64,000 nucleotides of DNA from UBA7332 sp051657165 (lineage in GTDB: Bacteria; Bacteroidota; Bacteroidia; Bacteroidales; UBA7332). How positions within the stretch are numbered: the first letter of the stretch is position 1; each line of letters starts with the position of its first letter. Location: positions 1 to 64,000 of the forward strand of contig JBOFKD010000243.1 of the NCBI GenBank assembly GCA_051657165.1, in the 5' to 3' direction. A program made the translations under genes and the position numbers. The notes under the pieces were generated by a model. That model did not search any database and was not told the DNA's origin. It saw only the letters and a program-made list of their open reading frames with translations. This document shows positions 53,920 through 63,879 of this stretch, piece after piece.

Positions 53920-55203
53920 TTATTTCTCATTATCCTTATAGACCTTGAATACATGAAGTCCATCACTAAATACGTATTTACAATGAAGTCCATAGCGTTT
54001 ACAAATAGATTTCACCAATGACATACCCAGTCCTGTTGAATTTTCTTTTCGGTTTGTATGATAGAACCGTTCAAATATTTTTGATCCGTCAAGTGGATTA
54101 TCAACGCCTGTATTTGCTATAATTAATTCATTACTGTTAATCTCTATATCAACGAATCCTCCTGCAACATTATGAACGAAAGCATTCTTCAATAAATTAG
54201 CTATTAATATATCTGCCAAAGAATCATTCATTGATAAGAAAAAATCCTGTGTTATCTTCCTTGATATTTTCAGATCCATATAATCATACACCTCTTCAAA
54301 ATCTGTCAGAAAACGAGTTATCAATTTATCTACCGATATATGATCTGTTTCTGTAAATTGTCCGTTATCTATTTTACTAAGCAACAGAAGTGATTTATTC
54401 AATTTCGCAACATTACAAAGAGTATTATGCACCTTCATCAATTCGGACAACTGCATCTCTGAAAGAGTCTCATCCTCCATTAACATTTCAAGTCTGTTGC
54501 GGCAAATAGCTATTGGTGTCTGAATCTCATGCGATGCATTACCTATAAATTGCTTTTGTTCTTCAAATTGCTTTTCGGCACGGGTCACATTACGAATAGC
54601 TGCTTCATTCAGTTTTTGAAATTCAATAATATCTGTATTATTATCCAGTGGTTCATTTTCATTCCCAACTTTGTATCTGTCCAGCCAGTGAAGTAATTTG
54701 TAAAGAGGACGCATATTGGTGCGGAACAACCAGATATTAATGAATATAATCACTACTAATAATGAAGCATAAAGGATTAGCATCCATTTCAGAATCGACT
54801 CTTGCAAATCGGACTTCTCAATAGTTGGAGTTGCAATCGTAAGCATCCAGTACTTATGATCGTTATCCATAAAATATGTACGAAGAATCCGGGCAGGTTC
54901 CGTTTCCTTTTTAGCCGGTATAAAAATCATAGAGTCAATAAATCGCTCTTCTTTTATCTTCTGCGTATAATCTTTAGATACTTCTTTAATAAAGTATTGA
55001 TTATTTGTCCCGTTAGATATATGAGGAATTTCTTCCCCTGAGAGCTTCTTGATTATGACCATTTCGGCATATTCCTCCAATGAATCGTCTACTTCATCAT
55101 TAATTTCATTGATGATTGTATGATAGAAGAAGAAAGCCCATAGCGACATTACTAATATCAACACAGGAGATATCTGCAATAATATCCGATTAAATAATTT
55201 CAT
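53920..55203 (-). CDS. Sensor histidine kinase
   Basis: 427 residues with two membrane segments (about 8-30 and 143-163) enclosing a periplasmic sensor domain of about 110 residues. HisKA follows with the phospho-acceptor in GNASHEIQTP, then a HATPase_c domain with NAFVHNVAGG (N box), IANTGVDNPL (G1) and GLGMSLVKSICKRYGL (G2). It phosphorylates the OmpR-type regulator encoded 20 bases upstream. The signal is unknown; the PepSY-like neighbour may be linked to it. Confidence 0.92.
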   Translation of the reverse strand: MKLFNRILLQISPVLILVMSLWAFFFYHTIINEINDEVDDSLEEYAEMVIIKKLSGEEIPHISNGTNNQYFIKEVSKDYTQKIKEERFIDSMIFIPAKKETEPARILRTYFMDNDHKYWMLTIATPTIEKSDLQESILKWMLILYASLLVVIIFINIWLFRTNMRPLYKLLHWLDRYKVGNENEPLDNNTDIIEFQKLNEAAIRNVTRAEKQFEEQKQFIGNASHEIQTPIAICRNRLEMLMEDETLSEMQLSELMKVHNTLCNVAKLNKSLLLLSKIDNGQFTETDHISVDKLITRFLTDFEEVYDYMDLKISRKITQDFFLSMNDSLADILIANLLKNAFVHNVAGGFVDIEINSNELIIANTGVDNPLDGSKIFERFYHTNRKENSTGLGMSLVKSICKRYGLHCKYVFSDGLHVFKVYKDNEK

Positions 55204-55223
55204 ATGGTAAGTTTATTCGCTTA

Positions 55224-55901
55224 TTATTCTTCCGTGAATTTATATCCAAATCCATACACGGCCTTAATCTGCGGGGATGCTCCGCTATCTTTAAGCTTCT
55301 TTCTTAAATTCTTAATCTGAGCGTATATAAAATCGAAATTATCTACCTGATCAATATGATCTCCCCAGACAGATTCAGCCAGAACATTCTTATTAATCAG
55401 ACGATCTGGCCGGTTCATGAGATAATACAGAATATCATATTCCTTCCTGTTTAGGTCCAGAGGTTTATTATCTACTTTCACCGTAAAAGTATCAGGATAT
55501 AGAACTACATTCCCAAAACAAACATTCATCTCTCCATTGTGCTGATTCCGTCGTATCACACTCTTAATACGGGCCAGCAGTTCGGCCAGATGAAAAGGCT
55601 TCGGCAAATAATCATCTGCACCCAGATTTAACCCATGCACTTTATCTTCCAGAGAATCTTTTGCCGAGATAATAATCACATTCCCGATTTTATGAAGATC
55701 ACGCAACTTATCCAGCAGATCCAGGCCGGAGCCATCGGGCAACATTATATCCAGAAGGATGCAATCATAATCATACTCACAAACCTTTTCAGTAGCGGCT
55801 TCCAGATTATCTGCAATCTCAACGATATATCTTTCTTTCTCTAATGTCTTCTGCAATATTTCGCGTAAATCTTTATCATCTTCAATTATAAGTATCTTCA
55901 T
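55224..55901 (-). CDS. OmpR/PhoB-family response regulator
   Basis: 225 residues. The receiver domain has acidic DD near residues 8-9, the phospho-acceptor in DCILLDIMLPDGSGLD (about D52) and K in DDYLPKPF; the C-terminal winged helix (PLDLNRKEYDILYYLMNRPDRLI, then VWGDHIDQVDNFDFIYAQIKNLRKKL) binds DNA. It is the first gene of a three-gene operon with the kinase and PepSY-like gene. Confidence 0.94.
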   Translation of the reverse strand: MKILIIEDDKDLREILQKTLEKERYIVEIADNLEAATEKVCEYDYDCILLDIMLPDGSGLDLLDKLRDLHKIGNVIIISAKDSLEDKVHGLNLGADDYLPKPFHLAELLARIKSVIRRNQHNGEMNVCFGNVVLYPDTFTVKVDNKPLDLNRKEYDILYYLMNRPDRLINKNVLAESVWGDHIDQVDNFDFIYAQIKNLRKKLKDSGASPQIKAVYGFGYKFTEE

Positions 55902-56168
55902 ATCTTTATTCTATGATTTAGAAAAACATATTAAATAGAAAATTCCGGGAACTCATCTCGGTTTCCGAAAAAAACGATATGAATTCTATGAGTAAAAACC
56001 ATTCTGAGCATCAGAAGGTTTCACTTTGGCCAAAGTTCTGGTTCAATTCTGAAAAATTTCTGCAAAAAAAGAATTCACAAGATTATTCTCATACAAATAT
56101 GCAGACTTTAAACCATACTCTCCTTCATTCTGTTATAAAAGAAAGATTTACCTTACAATTTATACAAT

Positions 56169-57308
56169 ATGAAGATCCATGAATATCAGGCAGAAGACCT
56201 TTTCAATGAATATGGTATTCCAATCGTACAAGGTGTAATTTGCAATTCAGTCAAAGAAGTGCTTGATGCTTTTCTTTCGTTCGGTAATATACCTGTTGCC
56301 TTAAAAGCACAAGTACATACTGGTGGAAGAGGAAAAGCCGGCGGTGTAAAAATTGCCATCAACGAAGCTGATGTGAAAGAAAAGGCTCAGCAAATTTTCA
56401 ATCTCAAAATAAAGAATATTCCGGTAAAACACATTTTAGTCGTTCCGGGAGTTAAGATTCTGTCAGAATCTTATCTTTCTATGACTATTGACAGGAATAC
56501 ACGTTCTGTTGTAGTTATCACATGCCAGGACGGAGGTGTAGATATTGAAGATCTTGCGAAAACAGATCCCGGAAAGATCCATAAATTCACAATAGATCCC
56601 GTATTAGGAATCCCGCTATTTCAGGCCAGAGAATTCGCCTCCTCATTATTCGATGATGAATATCTGATAAAACAAGCATCATCCATCATCAGACGTATGT
56701 ATCTGCTTATGATAGACAAAGATGCCTCACTGATAGAAATAAACCCTCTTGCCGTGAATCAGAACAATCGTCTACTAGCTTTAGATGCTAAAATGACTTT
56801 TGACGACAATGCATTGTACAGACATGCCGATATCTTAGAATTTGAGGAGCCGGATGATGATGAAAAAATTGAAAAGGCTGCCAAAGAAAAAGGATTCAGT
56901 TATGTTCAGCTAAAAGGAAACATCGGTTGTATGGTAAATGGAGCCGGACTGGCTATGGCTACAATGGATCTGATCAGGTTGTATGGCGGAGAACCTGCTA
57001 ACTTCCTGGACATTGGCGGTAGCTCAAACCCTCAGAAAGTAATTGATGCGATGAAACTTCTTGCTAACGACAAACAAGTAAACACCATTCTTATCAATAT
57101 CTTTGGAGGAATAACCCGATGTGATGATGTGGCTAAAGGAATCATTGAGGCATTTAAAATGATCAATATAAAAATTCCTGTTATAATCAGGCTTGCCGGC
57201 ACGAATGCTGCTGAAGGAAAAGAAATTCTTGCAAAAACTTCATTTATCAGCGAAGAATCGATGGATGAAGCTATCAAAAAAGCAGTAGAAATCAGTAATA
57301 AGAAATAA
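56169..57308 (+). CDS. sucC: Succinate-CoA ligase, ADP-forming, beta subunit
   Basis: 379 residues with the ATP-grasp fold: MKIHEYQAEDLFNEYGIPI, ALKAQVHTGGRGKAGGVK, LIEINPLAVN and NFLDIGGSSNPQKV, NIFGGITRCDDVAKGI. It interconverts succinyl-CoA and succinate with phosphorylation of ADP. sucD follows after 7 bases. The upstream 55902-56168 stretch contains a weak 67-codon frame overlapping this start that I do not call a gene. Confidence 0.95.
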   Translation: MKIHEYQAEDLFNEYGIPIVQGVICNSVKEVLDAFLSFGNIPVALKAQVHTGGRGKAGGVKIAINEADVKEKAQQIFNLKIKNIPVKHILVVPGVKILSESYLSMTIDRNTRSVVVITCQDGGVDIEDLAKTDPGKIHKFTIDPVLGIPLFQAREFASSLFDDEYLIKQASSIIRRMYLLMIDKDASLIEINPLAVNQNNRLLALDAKMTFDDNALYRHADILEFEEPDDDEKIEKAAKEKGFSYVQLKGNIGCMVNGAGLAMATMDLIRLYGGEPANFLDIGGSSNPQKVIDAMKLLANDKQVNTILINIFGGITRCDDVAKGIIEAFKMINIKIPVIIRLAGTNAAEGKEILAKTSFISEESMDEAIKKAVEISNKK

Positions 57309-57315
57309 TAATATC

Positions 57316-58185
57316 ATGAGTATATTAATTAATCAGGATACTAAGGTTGTTGTACAAGGTATCACCGGAAGAGATGGCAGCTTTCATACAGCCCGGATGA
57401 AAGCATACGGGACTAACGTTGTTGCAGGCACATCTCCGGGTAAAGGCGGATCGATTATCAGCAACACTCCGGTGTATAACACAATAGATGAATGTATTCA
57501 GAATGAAGGCGCAAATACATCTGTCATTTTTGTACCTGCTGCATACGCAAAAGATGCCATGCTGGAGTCTGTAAATGCAGGAATTAAACTAATCGTATGT
57601 ATTACTGAAGGTATTCCGACGATTGATATGATTGAAGTCTTGCGCTTCGCTCAAATTAATAATAGTCAGATTATCGGCCCCAACTGTCCCGGTATTATAT
57701 CTCCGGAGAAAAGTCTGGTTGGAATTATGCCGGGTAATATCTTTAAAAGAGGAAACACTGGTGTAATTTCACGAAGCGGAACACTCACCTATGAAATAGT
57801 AGATAATCTTACGAAAGCAGGATTAGGACAATCTACAGCTGCCGGAATTGGCGGAGATCCCGTTTCCGGTCTTTATTTTACTGATCTGCTAAGAATGTTT
57901 GAGAATGATCCCGAAACAGACTCCATAGCACTAATCGGAGAAATCGGCGGAGATGCAGAAGAACAGGCTGCTCTTTTTATAAAAGAACATATTACAAAAC
58001 CTGTCGCTGTATTTATTGCGGGGAATGCTGCACCACCAGATAAAAAGATGGGACATGCAGGGGCTATTATTTCCGGAAGTTCCGGAACAGCCTCAGAGAA
58101 AAGGCGAGCCTTTGAACTTGCCGGGATACCTGTTGCGGACAAACCATCTGATATTCCGGGGTTATTATTAAATCAACTTAAATAA
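57316..58185 (+). CDS. sucD: Succinate-CoA ligase, alpha subunit
   Basis: 289 residues. CoA-binding TKVVVQGITGRDGSFHTARM, GPNCPGIISPEKSLVGIMP and the phosphohistidine region GEIGGDAEEQAALFI with HAGAIISGSSGTASEKRRAF identify SucD. It forms the complex with SucC. DUF302 gene follows 8 bases later, so the three are one operon. Confidence 0.96.
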   Translation: MSILINQDTKVVVQGITGRDGSFHTARMKAYGTNVVAGTSPGKGGSIISNTPVYNTIDECIQNEGANTSVIFVPAAYAKDAMLESVNAGIKLIVCITEGIPTIDMIEVLRFAQINNSQIIGPNCPGIISPEKSLVGIMPGNIFKRGNTGVISRSGTLTYEIVDNLTKAGLGQSTAAGIGGDPVSGLYFTDLLRMFENDPETDSIALIGEIGGDAEEQAALFIKEHITKPVAVFIAGNAAPPDKKMGHAGAIISGSSGTASEKRRAFELAGIPVADKPSDIPGLLLNQLK

Positions 58186-58193
58186 AAGACAAT

Positions 58194-58616
58194 ATGAGCT
58201 CTGATAAAACAGATATGATCCTGGTTTCAAAAAGTAAATTTAATCAGGAAGAAACAATCAGACAATTAAATTTGCTCCTCGCTGAAAACGGATGGAAAGT
58301 TATTACAACACATAACTTTCAGGAGATTTTGCATAAGAACGGAACAGAGATTAAACCCATGCAGGTGCTGGAAGTTTGTAAACCCATTCTGGCATCAGAA
58401 ATACTAACCAATGATTCGTTGCTGATGTATTCGCCACTTATGCCATGCCGGATATCCGTATATCTGAACAACGATATGGATTGTTATATCTCACGGCTTA
58501 ACAGCGCAGCGATGGCTTCGCAGATAGGCGGTATTATATATCAGGTTATGGGAAAAGCTACTGAGGAAACAGAGGGAATAATCAGCCAGCTGATTCAGAA
58601 GACATCTATACTCTGA
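58194..58616 (+). CDS. DUF302-domain protein co-transcribed with sucCD
   Basis: 140 residues, no signal peptide or membrane segment. The DUF302 pattern is visible: KFNQEETIRQLNLLLAENGWKVITTHNFQEIL, VLEVCKPILASEILTND, and PLMPCRISVYLNND. The family is small and its function unknown; many members are paired with metabolic enzymes. Its start 8 bases after sucD and a strong terminator after it show it belongs to the sucCD transcript. A regulatory or cofactor-related role can only be guessed. Confidence 0.87.
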   Translation: MSSDKTDMILVSKSKFNQEETIRQLNLLLAENGWKVITTHNFQEILHKNGTEIKPMQVLEVCKPILASEILTNDSLLMYSPLMPCRISVYLNNDMDCYISRLNSAAMASQIGGIIYQVMGKATEETEGIISQLIQKTSIL

Positions 58617-58633
58617 GAGGAAAGAAATACGAC

Positions 58634-58680
58634 AAAGCATGAGGCTATCTGACAAGAATCAGATAGCCTCATGCTTTTCT
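58634..58680. terminator. Terminator of the sucCD-DUF302 operon
   Basis: A perfect 19-bp inverted repeat, AAAGCATGAGGCTATCTGA (58634-58652) against 58659-58677, followed by T. Confidence 0.92.
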
Positions 58681-58772
58681 ATAAAATCGCATAAAATAAC
58701 ATTTCCTGTATTTTTCTATTTCCCGGGGCTCTTTTTATAGAAAATACTATACAATATAAGAGAACAAAATAG

Positions 58773-58780
58773 TATGTTTG
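58773..58780 (+). promoter_or_regulatory. Possible -7 box upstream of the rhomboid genes
   Basis: TATGTTTG matches TAnnTTTG, 78 bases before the first rhomboid start; no clear -33 box was found. Confidence 0.4.
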
Positions 58781-58857
58781 CACATTAATATCAGGACAAT
58801 TATAGTATTTAATAAAGCGTTATAGTTATCTGTTTCGCAAAACAAATTACCACGAGT

Positions 58858-59586
58858 ATGAATAATTTTAAGAATGGATTTTTAAGTAGTATCCCGCCTG
58901 TAACGCGGAATCTGATTATTATAAACCTTTTGGTCTGGTTAGCATCCATAACTCTGCCTTCTGTTTTATACAAATCATTCAACATCCATTTTGATCCGTT
59001 TAATATGCTTGGATTACACTATTTCCAGGCAAAAGATTTTAATCTGGTTCAACTTTTCACATACATGTTTCTGCATGATCCTAATGGATTCGGACATGTA
59101 TTCTTCAATATGTTTTCAGTATTTATGTTTGGACGTACACTGGAATATGTACTCGGACCTAAACGCTTTCTGACATATTATATTGCCACAGGGATGGGCG
59201 CAGCTATCATTCAGCAGATCGTATGGTATTTTATTATTCATAATTATGTGAAGCATCTGGGCTTTATGCCGGATATGGCTACATTTACAAATGGCATATT
59301 AACGATTGGAGCATCCGGTGCAGTATTCGGTATTCTATTAGCCTTCGGTATGCTATTCCCGAATGCACCTCTTTACATCATGTTTATCCCTATTCCGATT
59401 AAAGCCAAATACTTTGTAATTTTCTATGGTATTCTGGAACTATCAATGGGTGTTGGGAATATAGCAGGCATAAAAGGAGATAACATTGCTCACTTCGCAC
59501 ATTTGGGCGGTATGCTATTCGGGTATTTCATTATTAGATATTGGAAAAGAAAAAACTTAAATAACAATGGACCATTTGTTTTCTAA
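58858..59586 (+). CDS. Rhomboid-family intramembrane serine protease 1
   Basis: 242 residues with about six membrane segments. The catalytic dyad is intact: Ser153 in GASGAVFG and His215 in HFAHLGGMLFGY; HVFFNMFSVFMFGR carries the TM2 HxxxN-type motif. Rhomboids cut membrane proteins within the bilayer. The stop overlaps the start of the second rhomboid gene by 20 bases, indicating translational coupling. Confidence 0.9.
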   Translation: MNNFKNGFLSSIPPVTRNLIIINLLVWLASITLPSVLYKSFNIHFDPFNMLGLHYFQAKDFNLVQLFTYMFLHDPNGFGHVFFNMFSVFMFGRTLEYVLGPKRFLTYYIATGMGAAIIQQIVWYFIIHNYVKHLGFMPDMATFTNGILTIGASGAVFGILLAFGMLFPNAPLYIMFIPIPIKAKYFVIFYGILELSMGVGNIAGIKGDNIAHFAHLGGMLFGYFIIRYWKRKNLNNNGPFVF

Positions 59587-60454
59587 ATTAAAACAACAAT
59601 TTCGCGGAGGTGGAATTCTGATCCAGCTGATATACATAAATGTTGGCGTTTTTATTGTATGCTCATTATTAACAGTCATCCTGAGACTTTTTAATTTTGA
59701 CGCAGACGTAATTCTTCAATACTTATATCTCCCGTCTAACGTCTGGTTACTTATTCAAAGACCCTGGACGATTATTACATACATGTTCTGCCACAGTGGT
59801 ATTCTTCACTTATTGTTTAATATGCTTTGGCTATACTGGTTTGGTACAATATTCAGAATGCAATTTAATGCGCGAACCCTGGGAGGACTTTATTTCCTGG
59901 GAGGAATATTTGGGGCTTTAATATTTATACTGGCTTATAACATTTTCCCGTTTTTCGCCGAACACAGCTACAATAGCTCTCTCGTTGGAGCATCGGCTTC
60001 TGTTCTGGCCATTGTTGTTGCAACAGCAATGAGGCTACCGAATCTCGAGATAAATTTCATGTTTATCGGAAGTGTAAAGCTCAAATATGTAGCAATGGTC
60101 ATTGTTCTTCTGGATCTCGTAAGTATCACATCCAGCAATGCAGGAGGACATATTGCGCATCTGGGCGGAGCTCTCGCAGGATATTTATTTTCTCTTAACT
60201 GGAAATCAGGAAAAGATATAACCACTTTCATCAATAAACTTATTGATAAATTGGTAAATCTGTTCAAAGGAAAACCTAAAATGCGTGTTCATGTAAACAA
60301 AACACGTAAAGCAGAAACAGACATTGAATATCGCACACGTAAAGCCCAGGAAGAAAAATCAATAAATGCGATTCTCGAGAAAATCAAACAATCAGGCTAT
60401 GACAGTTTATCGAAAGATGAAAAGAAGAGCTTGTTTGAAGCAAGTAAAAAATAA
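59567..60454 (+). CDS. Rhomboid-family intramembrane serine protease 2
   Basis: 295 residues. The membrane part (about 15-215) has LLFNMLWLYWFG in TM2, Ser143 in GASASVLAI, and His198 in GGHIAHLGGALAGYLF. The C-terminal about 80 residues are charged and cytosolic (EYRTRKAQEEKSINAILEK, SLSKDEKKSLFEASKK), a tail often seen in Bacteroidetes rhomboids. It overlaps the first rhomboid gene and is followed by the EEP-family gene 19 bases on. Confidence 0.9.
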   Translation: MDHLFSKLKQQFRGGGILIQLIYINVGVFIVCSLLTVILRLFNFDADVILQYLYLPSNVWLLIQRPWTIITYMFCHSGILHLLFNMLWLYWFGTIFRMQFNARTLGGLYFLGGIFGALIFILAYNIFPFFAEHSYNSSLVGASASVLAIVVATAMRLPNLEINFMFIGSVKLKYVAMVIVLLDLVSITSSNAGGHIAHLGGALAGYLFSLNWKSGKDITTFINKLIDKLVNLFKGKPKMRVHVNKTRKAETDIEYRTRKAQEEKSINAILEKIKQSGYDSLSKDEKKSLFEASKK

Positions 60455-60473
60455 CAACCAAAGGTAAAACCAG

Positions 60474-61595
60474 ATGGGAAAGAATAAACTTATCCGGATC
60501 ATTTCGATAATATTTCATTCCACATTGCTCACAATAAATTTAGGTTTTGCATTTCTACTTATTGGAGCAGCCTATAACAACCGGATTTCTCCTGAATCAG
60601 TATCTTATTTATACTATTTAGGAATGGCATTCCCTTTTTTCGCAATAGCGAATATCTTTTTTTTAATTTACTGGATTTACAGACAAAAATGGTATAGTTC
60701 TTTATTATCTCTCGGTGCTTTACTTATTGCTATTCCGGCATTTATTCTATATTGCCCGGTTAACTATAAGAAAGAAAAACCTGCTGAAGACAGTTTTAAG
60801 CTCTTATCCTATAATGTCCGTCAATTTAATTTTGGAGAAAGAGATAAGGAGAAAAAGAATCCGACTTTAGAATATATCGCCTCACAGGATGCTGATATTA
60901 TTTGCCTGCAAGAGTTTGGTTATTCTGATAATAATGCGATGCTTCGCTTTAATGAAATAAGAAAGCGACTCAAAAAATATCCTTATTATCATGTATACAA
61001 ACTCACAGAAAACAACTGGCATACTTATGGTCTGGCTTGTTTCTCTAAATATCCGCTCTCCAATGTTAAGTCAATTAAATTTGAGAAAGCTGAGGCTGTT
61101 GGAGCTGTAGCATATACCGTAAAAATCGGGAAAAAGAAAGTTCGTCTTTTTAATTGTCACCTGGAGTCAAACCGTTTTACAAGTGAAGACCGGAAATTCT
61201 ATAAAAATCTTGTAGAGAAATTCTCAACAGATAAACTGGAAGATTTCAACTCCATTATTGTAAAGAAAATGGACCGTGCATTCAGCGAAAGGGCCAGACA
61301 ATCCCGAATCATACGGAAGGAGATGGAAAAAACAGATCTTGATATAATTGTGTGCGGGGATTATAACGATACGCCTCTTTCGTATACGTACAGAACGATA
61401 AAAGGGAATGACATGCAGGATGCATTCGTAAACACAGGTTCAGGATTGGGTATATCTTATTATGAGAATCATTTTTATTTCAGAATTGATCATATTTTAT
61501 ACAGCAAGAATCTGACTGCTTATCAATGCAAAATTGACCGGGTTAAATACTCGGACCACTATCCGATAAGCAGCTTCCTTAATTTCAACGATTAA
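60474..61595 (+). CDS. Membrane-anchored endonuclease/exonuclease/phosphatase (EEP) family protein
   Basis: 373 residues. Three membrane segments cover about 7-100, followed by an EEP domain with complete active-site motifs: LLSYNVRQFNFG, IICLQEFGYSD, FNCHLESNRF, VCGDYNDTPLSYTY and VKYSDHYPISSFL. The domain would face the periplasm. Family members act on phosphodiesters of nucleic acids, lipids or inositol phosphates; the substrate here is not readable. It forms a run with the rhomboid genes and the peptidase gene. Confidence 0.88.
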   Translation: MGKNKLIRIISIIFHSTLLTINLGFAFLLIGAAYNNRISPESVSYLYYLGMAFPFFAIANIFFLIYWIYRQKWYSSLLSLGALLIAIPAFILYCPVNYKKEKPAEDSFKLLSYNVRQFNFGERDKEKKNPTLEYIASQDADIICLQEFGYSDNNAMLRFNEIRKRLKKYPYYHVYKLTENNWHTYGLACFSKYPLSNVKSIKFEKAEAVGAVAYTVKIGKKKVRLFNCHLESNRFTSEDRKFYKNLVEKFSTDKLEDFNSIIVKKMDRAFSERARQSRIIRKEMEKTDLDIIVCGDYNDTPLSYTYRTIKGNDMQDAFVNTGSGLGISYYENHFYFRIDHILYSKNLTAYQCKIDRVKYSDHYPISSFLNFND

Positions 61596-61626
61596 CTTTT
61601 CTAACACCATAAGCACTATTTTTTAT

Positions 61627-63729
61627 ATGAGAAATTTATTAATCAGTTTAGCAACAACATGTATTATGTTAAGCGCATGCAGTGAACAAAAAACAGTTCA
61701 AAATCCATTTTTTACGGAATGGAATACTCCTTTTGGAATTCCTCCGTTTGAGCAAATTGATGCAGCTCACTATTTGCCTGCATTCGAAAAAGGTCTGGCA
61801 CAACATGCTGCCGAGATTGACTCAATAGCCAATCAAACAGCCGAACCTACGTTTAAGAACACAATTGATGCTTTAGACTATTCAGGCGCTTTACTTGAAA
61901 AGGTTTCAGGTGTATTCTATAACCTGACAGATGCCGAGACAAACGATTCTCTACAAAGTATAGCTAAAGAGATCTCTCCGCTTTTAAGCGAGCATGATGA
62001 CAACATGTATATGAACGAAAAGCTTTTTCAGCGTGTAAAAGCCATCTATGACAATCAGGACAAAGAAAATCTGAGTCCGGAGCAGAAAAGAGTTCTGGAT
62101 TTATACTATAAGAGCTTTGTGCGTTCGGGAGCTTTACTTGATGCTGAGAAGAAAGAGCAATTAAAGCAAATAAATAAAGACCTTGCTTTACTTCAGCTTC
62201 AGTTTGACGAGAATGTTCTTGCCGAAACGAATGATTATGCCCTGATCATAGATAAACGCGAAGACTTATCGGGACTTCCTCAGGGAGTTATTGATGCTGC
62301 TGCTGAAACAGCAAAAGCTAAAGGGCTAACTGATAAATGGGTTATTACACTGCATAATCCAAGCTGGATCCCATTTTTACAATATGCTGATAACAGGGAG
62401 TTAAGAAAACAAGTATATCAGGCATATACACACCGGGCTGATAACGGAAATGAAAATGACAACAATGATAATATAAATAAAATTATCAATCTCCGTATTC
62501 AAAAAGCTAAGCTACTTGGTTTCAATACATATGCAGATTATGTTCTGGACGACAAAATGGCTAAGAATCCGCAAAACGTAATGGATCTTCTGACTAAAAT
62601 CTGGGACAAATCGAACAAAAGAGCAAAAGAAGAGCTTAATGATATGCAGAAGATCGCCGATAAAGATGGGGCTAATATTAAAATTGAGCCGTGGGACTGG
62701 TGGTACTATGCTGAAAAAGTAAGAGCTGAAAAATTCAATCTGAATGAGTCCGAAATAAAACCATATTTCCAGGCTGACAACGTGCGTGACGGCGCTTTTA
62801 TGGTTGCAAATAAACTTTGGGGGATTACATTTACTGAACTTCCGGACGCTCCGGTATACCATCCTGAAGTTAAGGCTTTCGAAGTAAAAGATGCAGATGG
62901 AAAACATCTGTCAGTTCTATTTACAGACTATTTCCCAAGAGCCAGCAAACAAGGTGGAGCATGGATGAATAACTATAAAAACCAATACATCAAAGATGGT
63001 GTTGAATCGCGTCCGGTTATTTGCAATGTAGGAAACTTTACAAAACCGACTCAAGACACACCTTCCCTGCTAAGTCTGGATGAAGTAGAAACTTTATTTC
63101 ACGAATTCGGACATGCACTTCACGGTATGTTGACTCAATGCAACTACCCAATGGTCTCAGGAACTAACGTTTCGCGTGATTTTGTCGAACTCCCGTCTCA
63201 GATTATGGAACATTGGGCTACCGAACCGGAAGTTCTTAAAATGTATGCCAGACACTATAAAACAGGAGAGGTTATTCCGGATTCACTGATTACGAAAATC
63301 AACAATGCCGGAGCTTTCAATCAAGGATTTATCACGTCCGAACTCGTAGCAGCTGCTATACTTGATATGAAATGGCATATGATCGGAGAAAACGGTGATA
63401 TTAATCCGAAAGCATTCGAAAAAGAAGCAATGAGCCAGATAGGTCTGATTCCGGAAATTGCTCCAAGATACCGGACACCGTATTTCCGCCATATCTTCTG
63501 CAACGATTACAGTGCCGGATATTACAGTTATCTGTGGGCCGAAGTACTGGATGCTGATGCATTTGATGCTTTCCGCGAAAAGGGCATCTTCAATCAGGAA
63601 GTAGCGGCAGCATACAGGAATAATATCCTAAAAAAAGGAGGAAGTGTTGAGCCTATGGAATTATATATATCCTTCCGTGGACAAGCTCCAAACCCGGATG
63701 CTCTTCTGCGCAACCGTGGATTAAACTAA
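61627..63729 (+). CDS. dcp: M3-family metallopeptidase (dipeptidyl carboxypeptidase-like)
   Basis: 700 residues with a lipoprotein signal (lipobox before C18, MLSACSEQ). The protein has the long helical M3A scaffold with PFFTEWNTPFGIPPFEQI at the start and the zinc site HEFGH at residues 492-496 (LFHEFGHALHGML), plus the third ligand Glu in VELPSQIMEHW. Dcp-type enzymes remove C-terminal dipeptides from oligopeptides. Being a lipoprotein it acts in the periplasm or at the surface. The symbol reflects the family; oligopeptidase activity is also possible. Confidence 0.9.
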   Translation: MRNLLISLATTCIMLSACSEQKTVQNPFFTEWNTPFGIPPFEQIDAAHYLPAFEKGLAQHAAEIDSIANQTAEPTFKNTIDALDYSGALLEKVSGVFYNLTDAETNDSLQSIAKEISPLLSEHDDNMYMNEKLFQRVKAIYDNQDKENLSPEQKRVLDLYYKSFVRSGALLDAEKKEQLKQINKDLALLQLQFDENVLAETNDYALIIDKREDLSGLPQGVIDAAAETAKAKGLTDKWVITLHNPSWIPFLQYADNRELRKQVYQAYTHRADNGNENDNNDNINKIINLRIQKAKLLGFNTYADYVLDDKMAKNPQNVMDLLTKIWDKSNKRAKEELNDMQKIADKDGANIKIEPWDWWYYAEKVRAEKFNLNESEIKPYFQADNVRDGAFMVANKLWGITFTELPDAPVYHPEVKAFEVKDADGKHLSVLFTDYFPRASKQGGAWMNNYKNQYIKDGVESRPVICNVGNFTKPTQDTPSLLSLDEVETLFHEFGHALHGMLTQCNYPMVSGTNVSRDFVELPSQIMEHWATEPEVLKMYARHYKTGEVIPDSLITKINNAGAFNQGFITSELVAAAILDMKWHMIGENGDINPKAFEKEAMSQIGLIPEIAPRYRTPYFRHIFCNDYSAGYYSYLWAEVLDADAFDAFREKGIFNQEVAAAYRNNILKKGGSVEPMELYISFRGQAPNPDALLRNRGLN

Positions 63730-63764
63730 TAAATATATAAATTTATTCACATAGTTTTCAGAAT

Positions 63765-63815
63765 AAGGAAATGGGAATTCAGCCTCGGAACTGGCCTGAA
63801 CTTCCATTTCCTTTT
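63765..63815 (+). terminator. Terminator after the M3 peptidase gene
   Basis: AAGGAAATGGGAATTCAG (63765-63782) and its complement at 63797-63813 match in 16 of 18 positions and are followed by a short T run. Confidence 0.75.
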
Positions 63816-63879
63816 CTTATTTATGCAGATATGTTCATAAAAAGCAGCTGATTTTTTAGTTACAAATTGAAAAAAAGGA

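Noticed and set aside
55979..56182. 67-codon plus-strand frame before sucC
   Set aside because: Overlaps the sucC start and has no recognisable features; probably chance.
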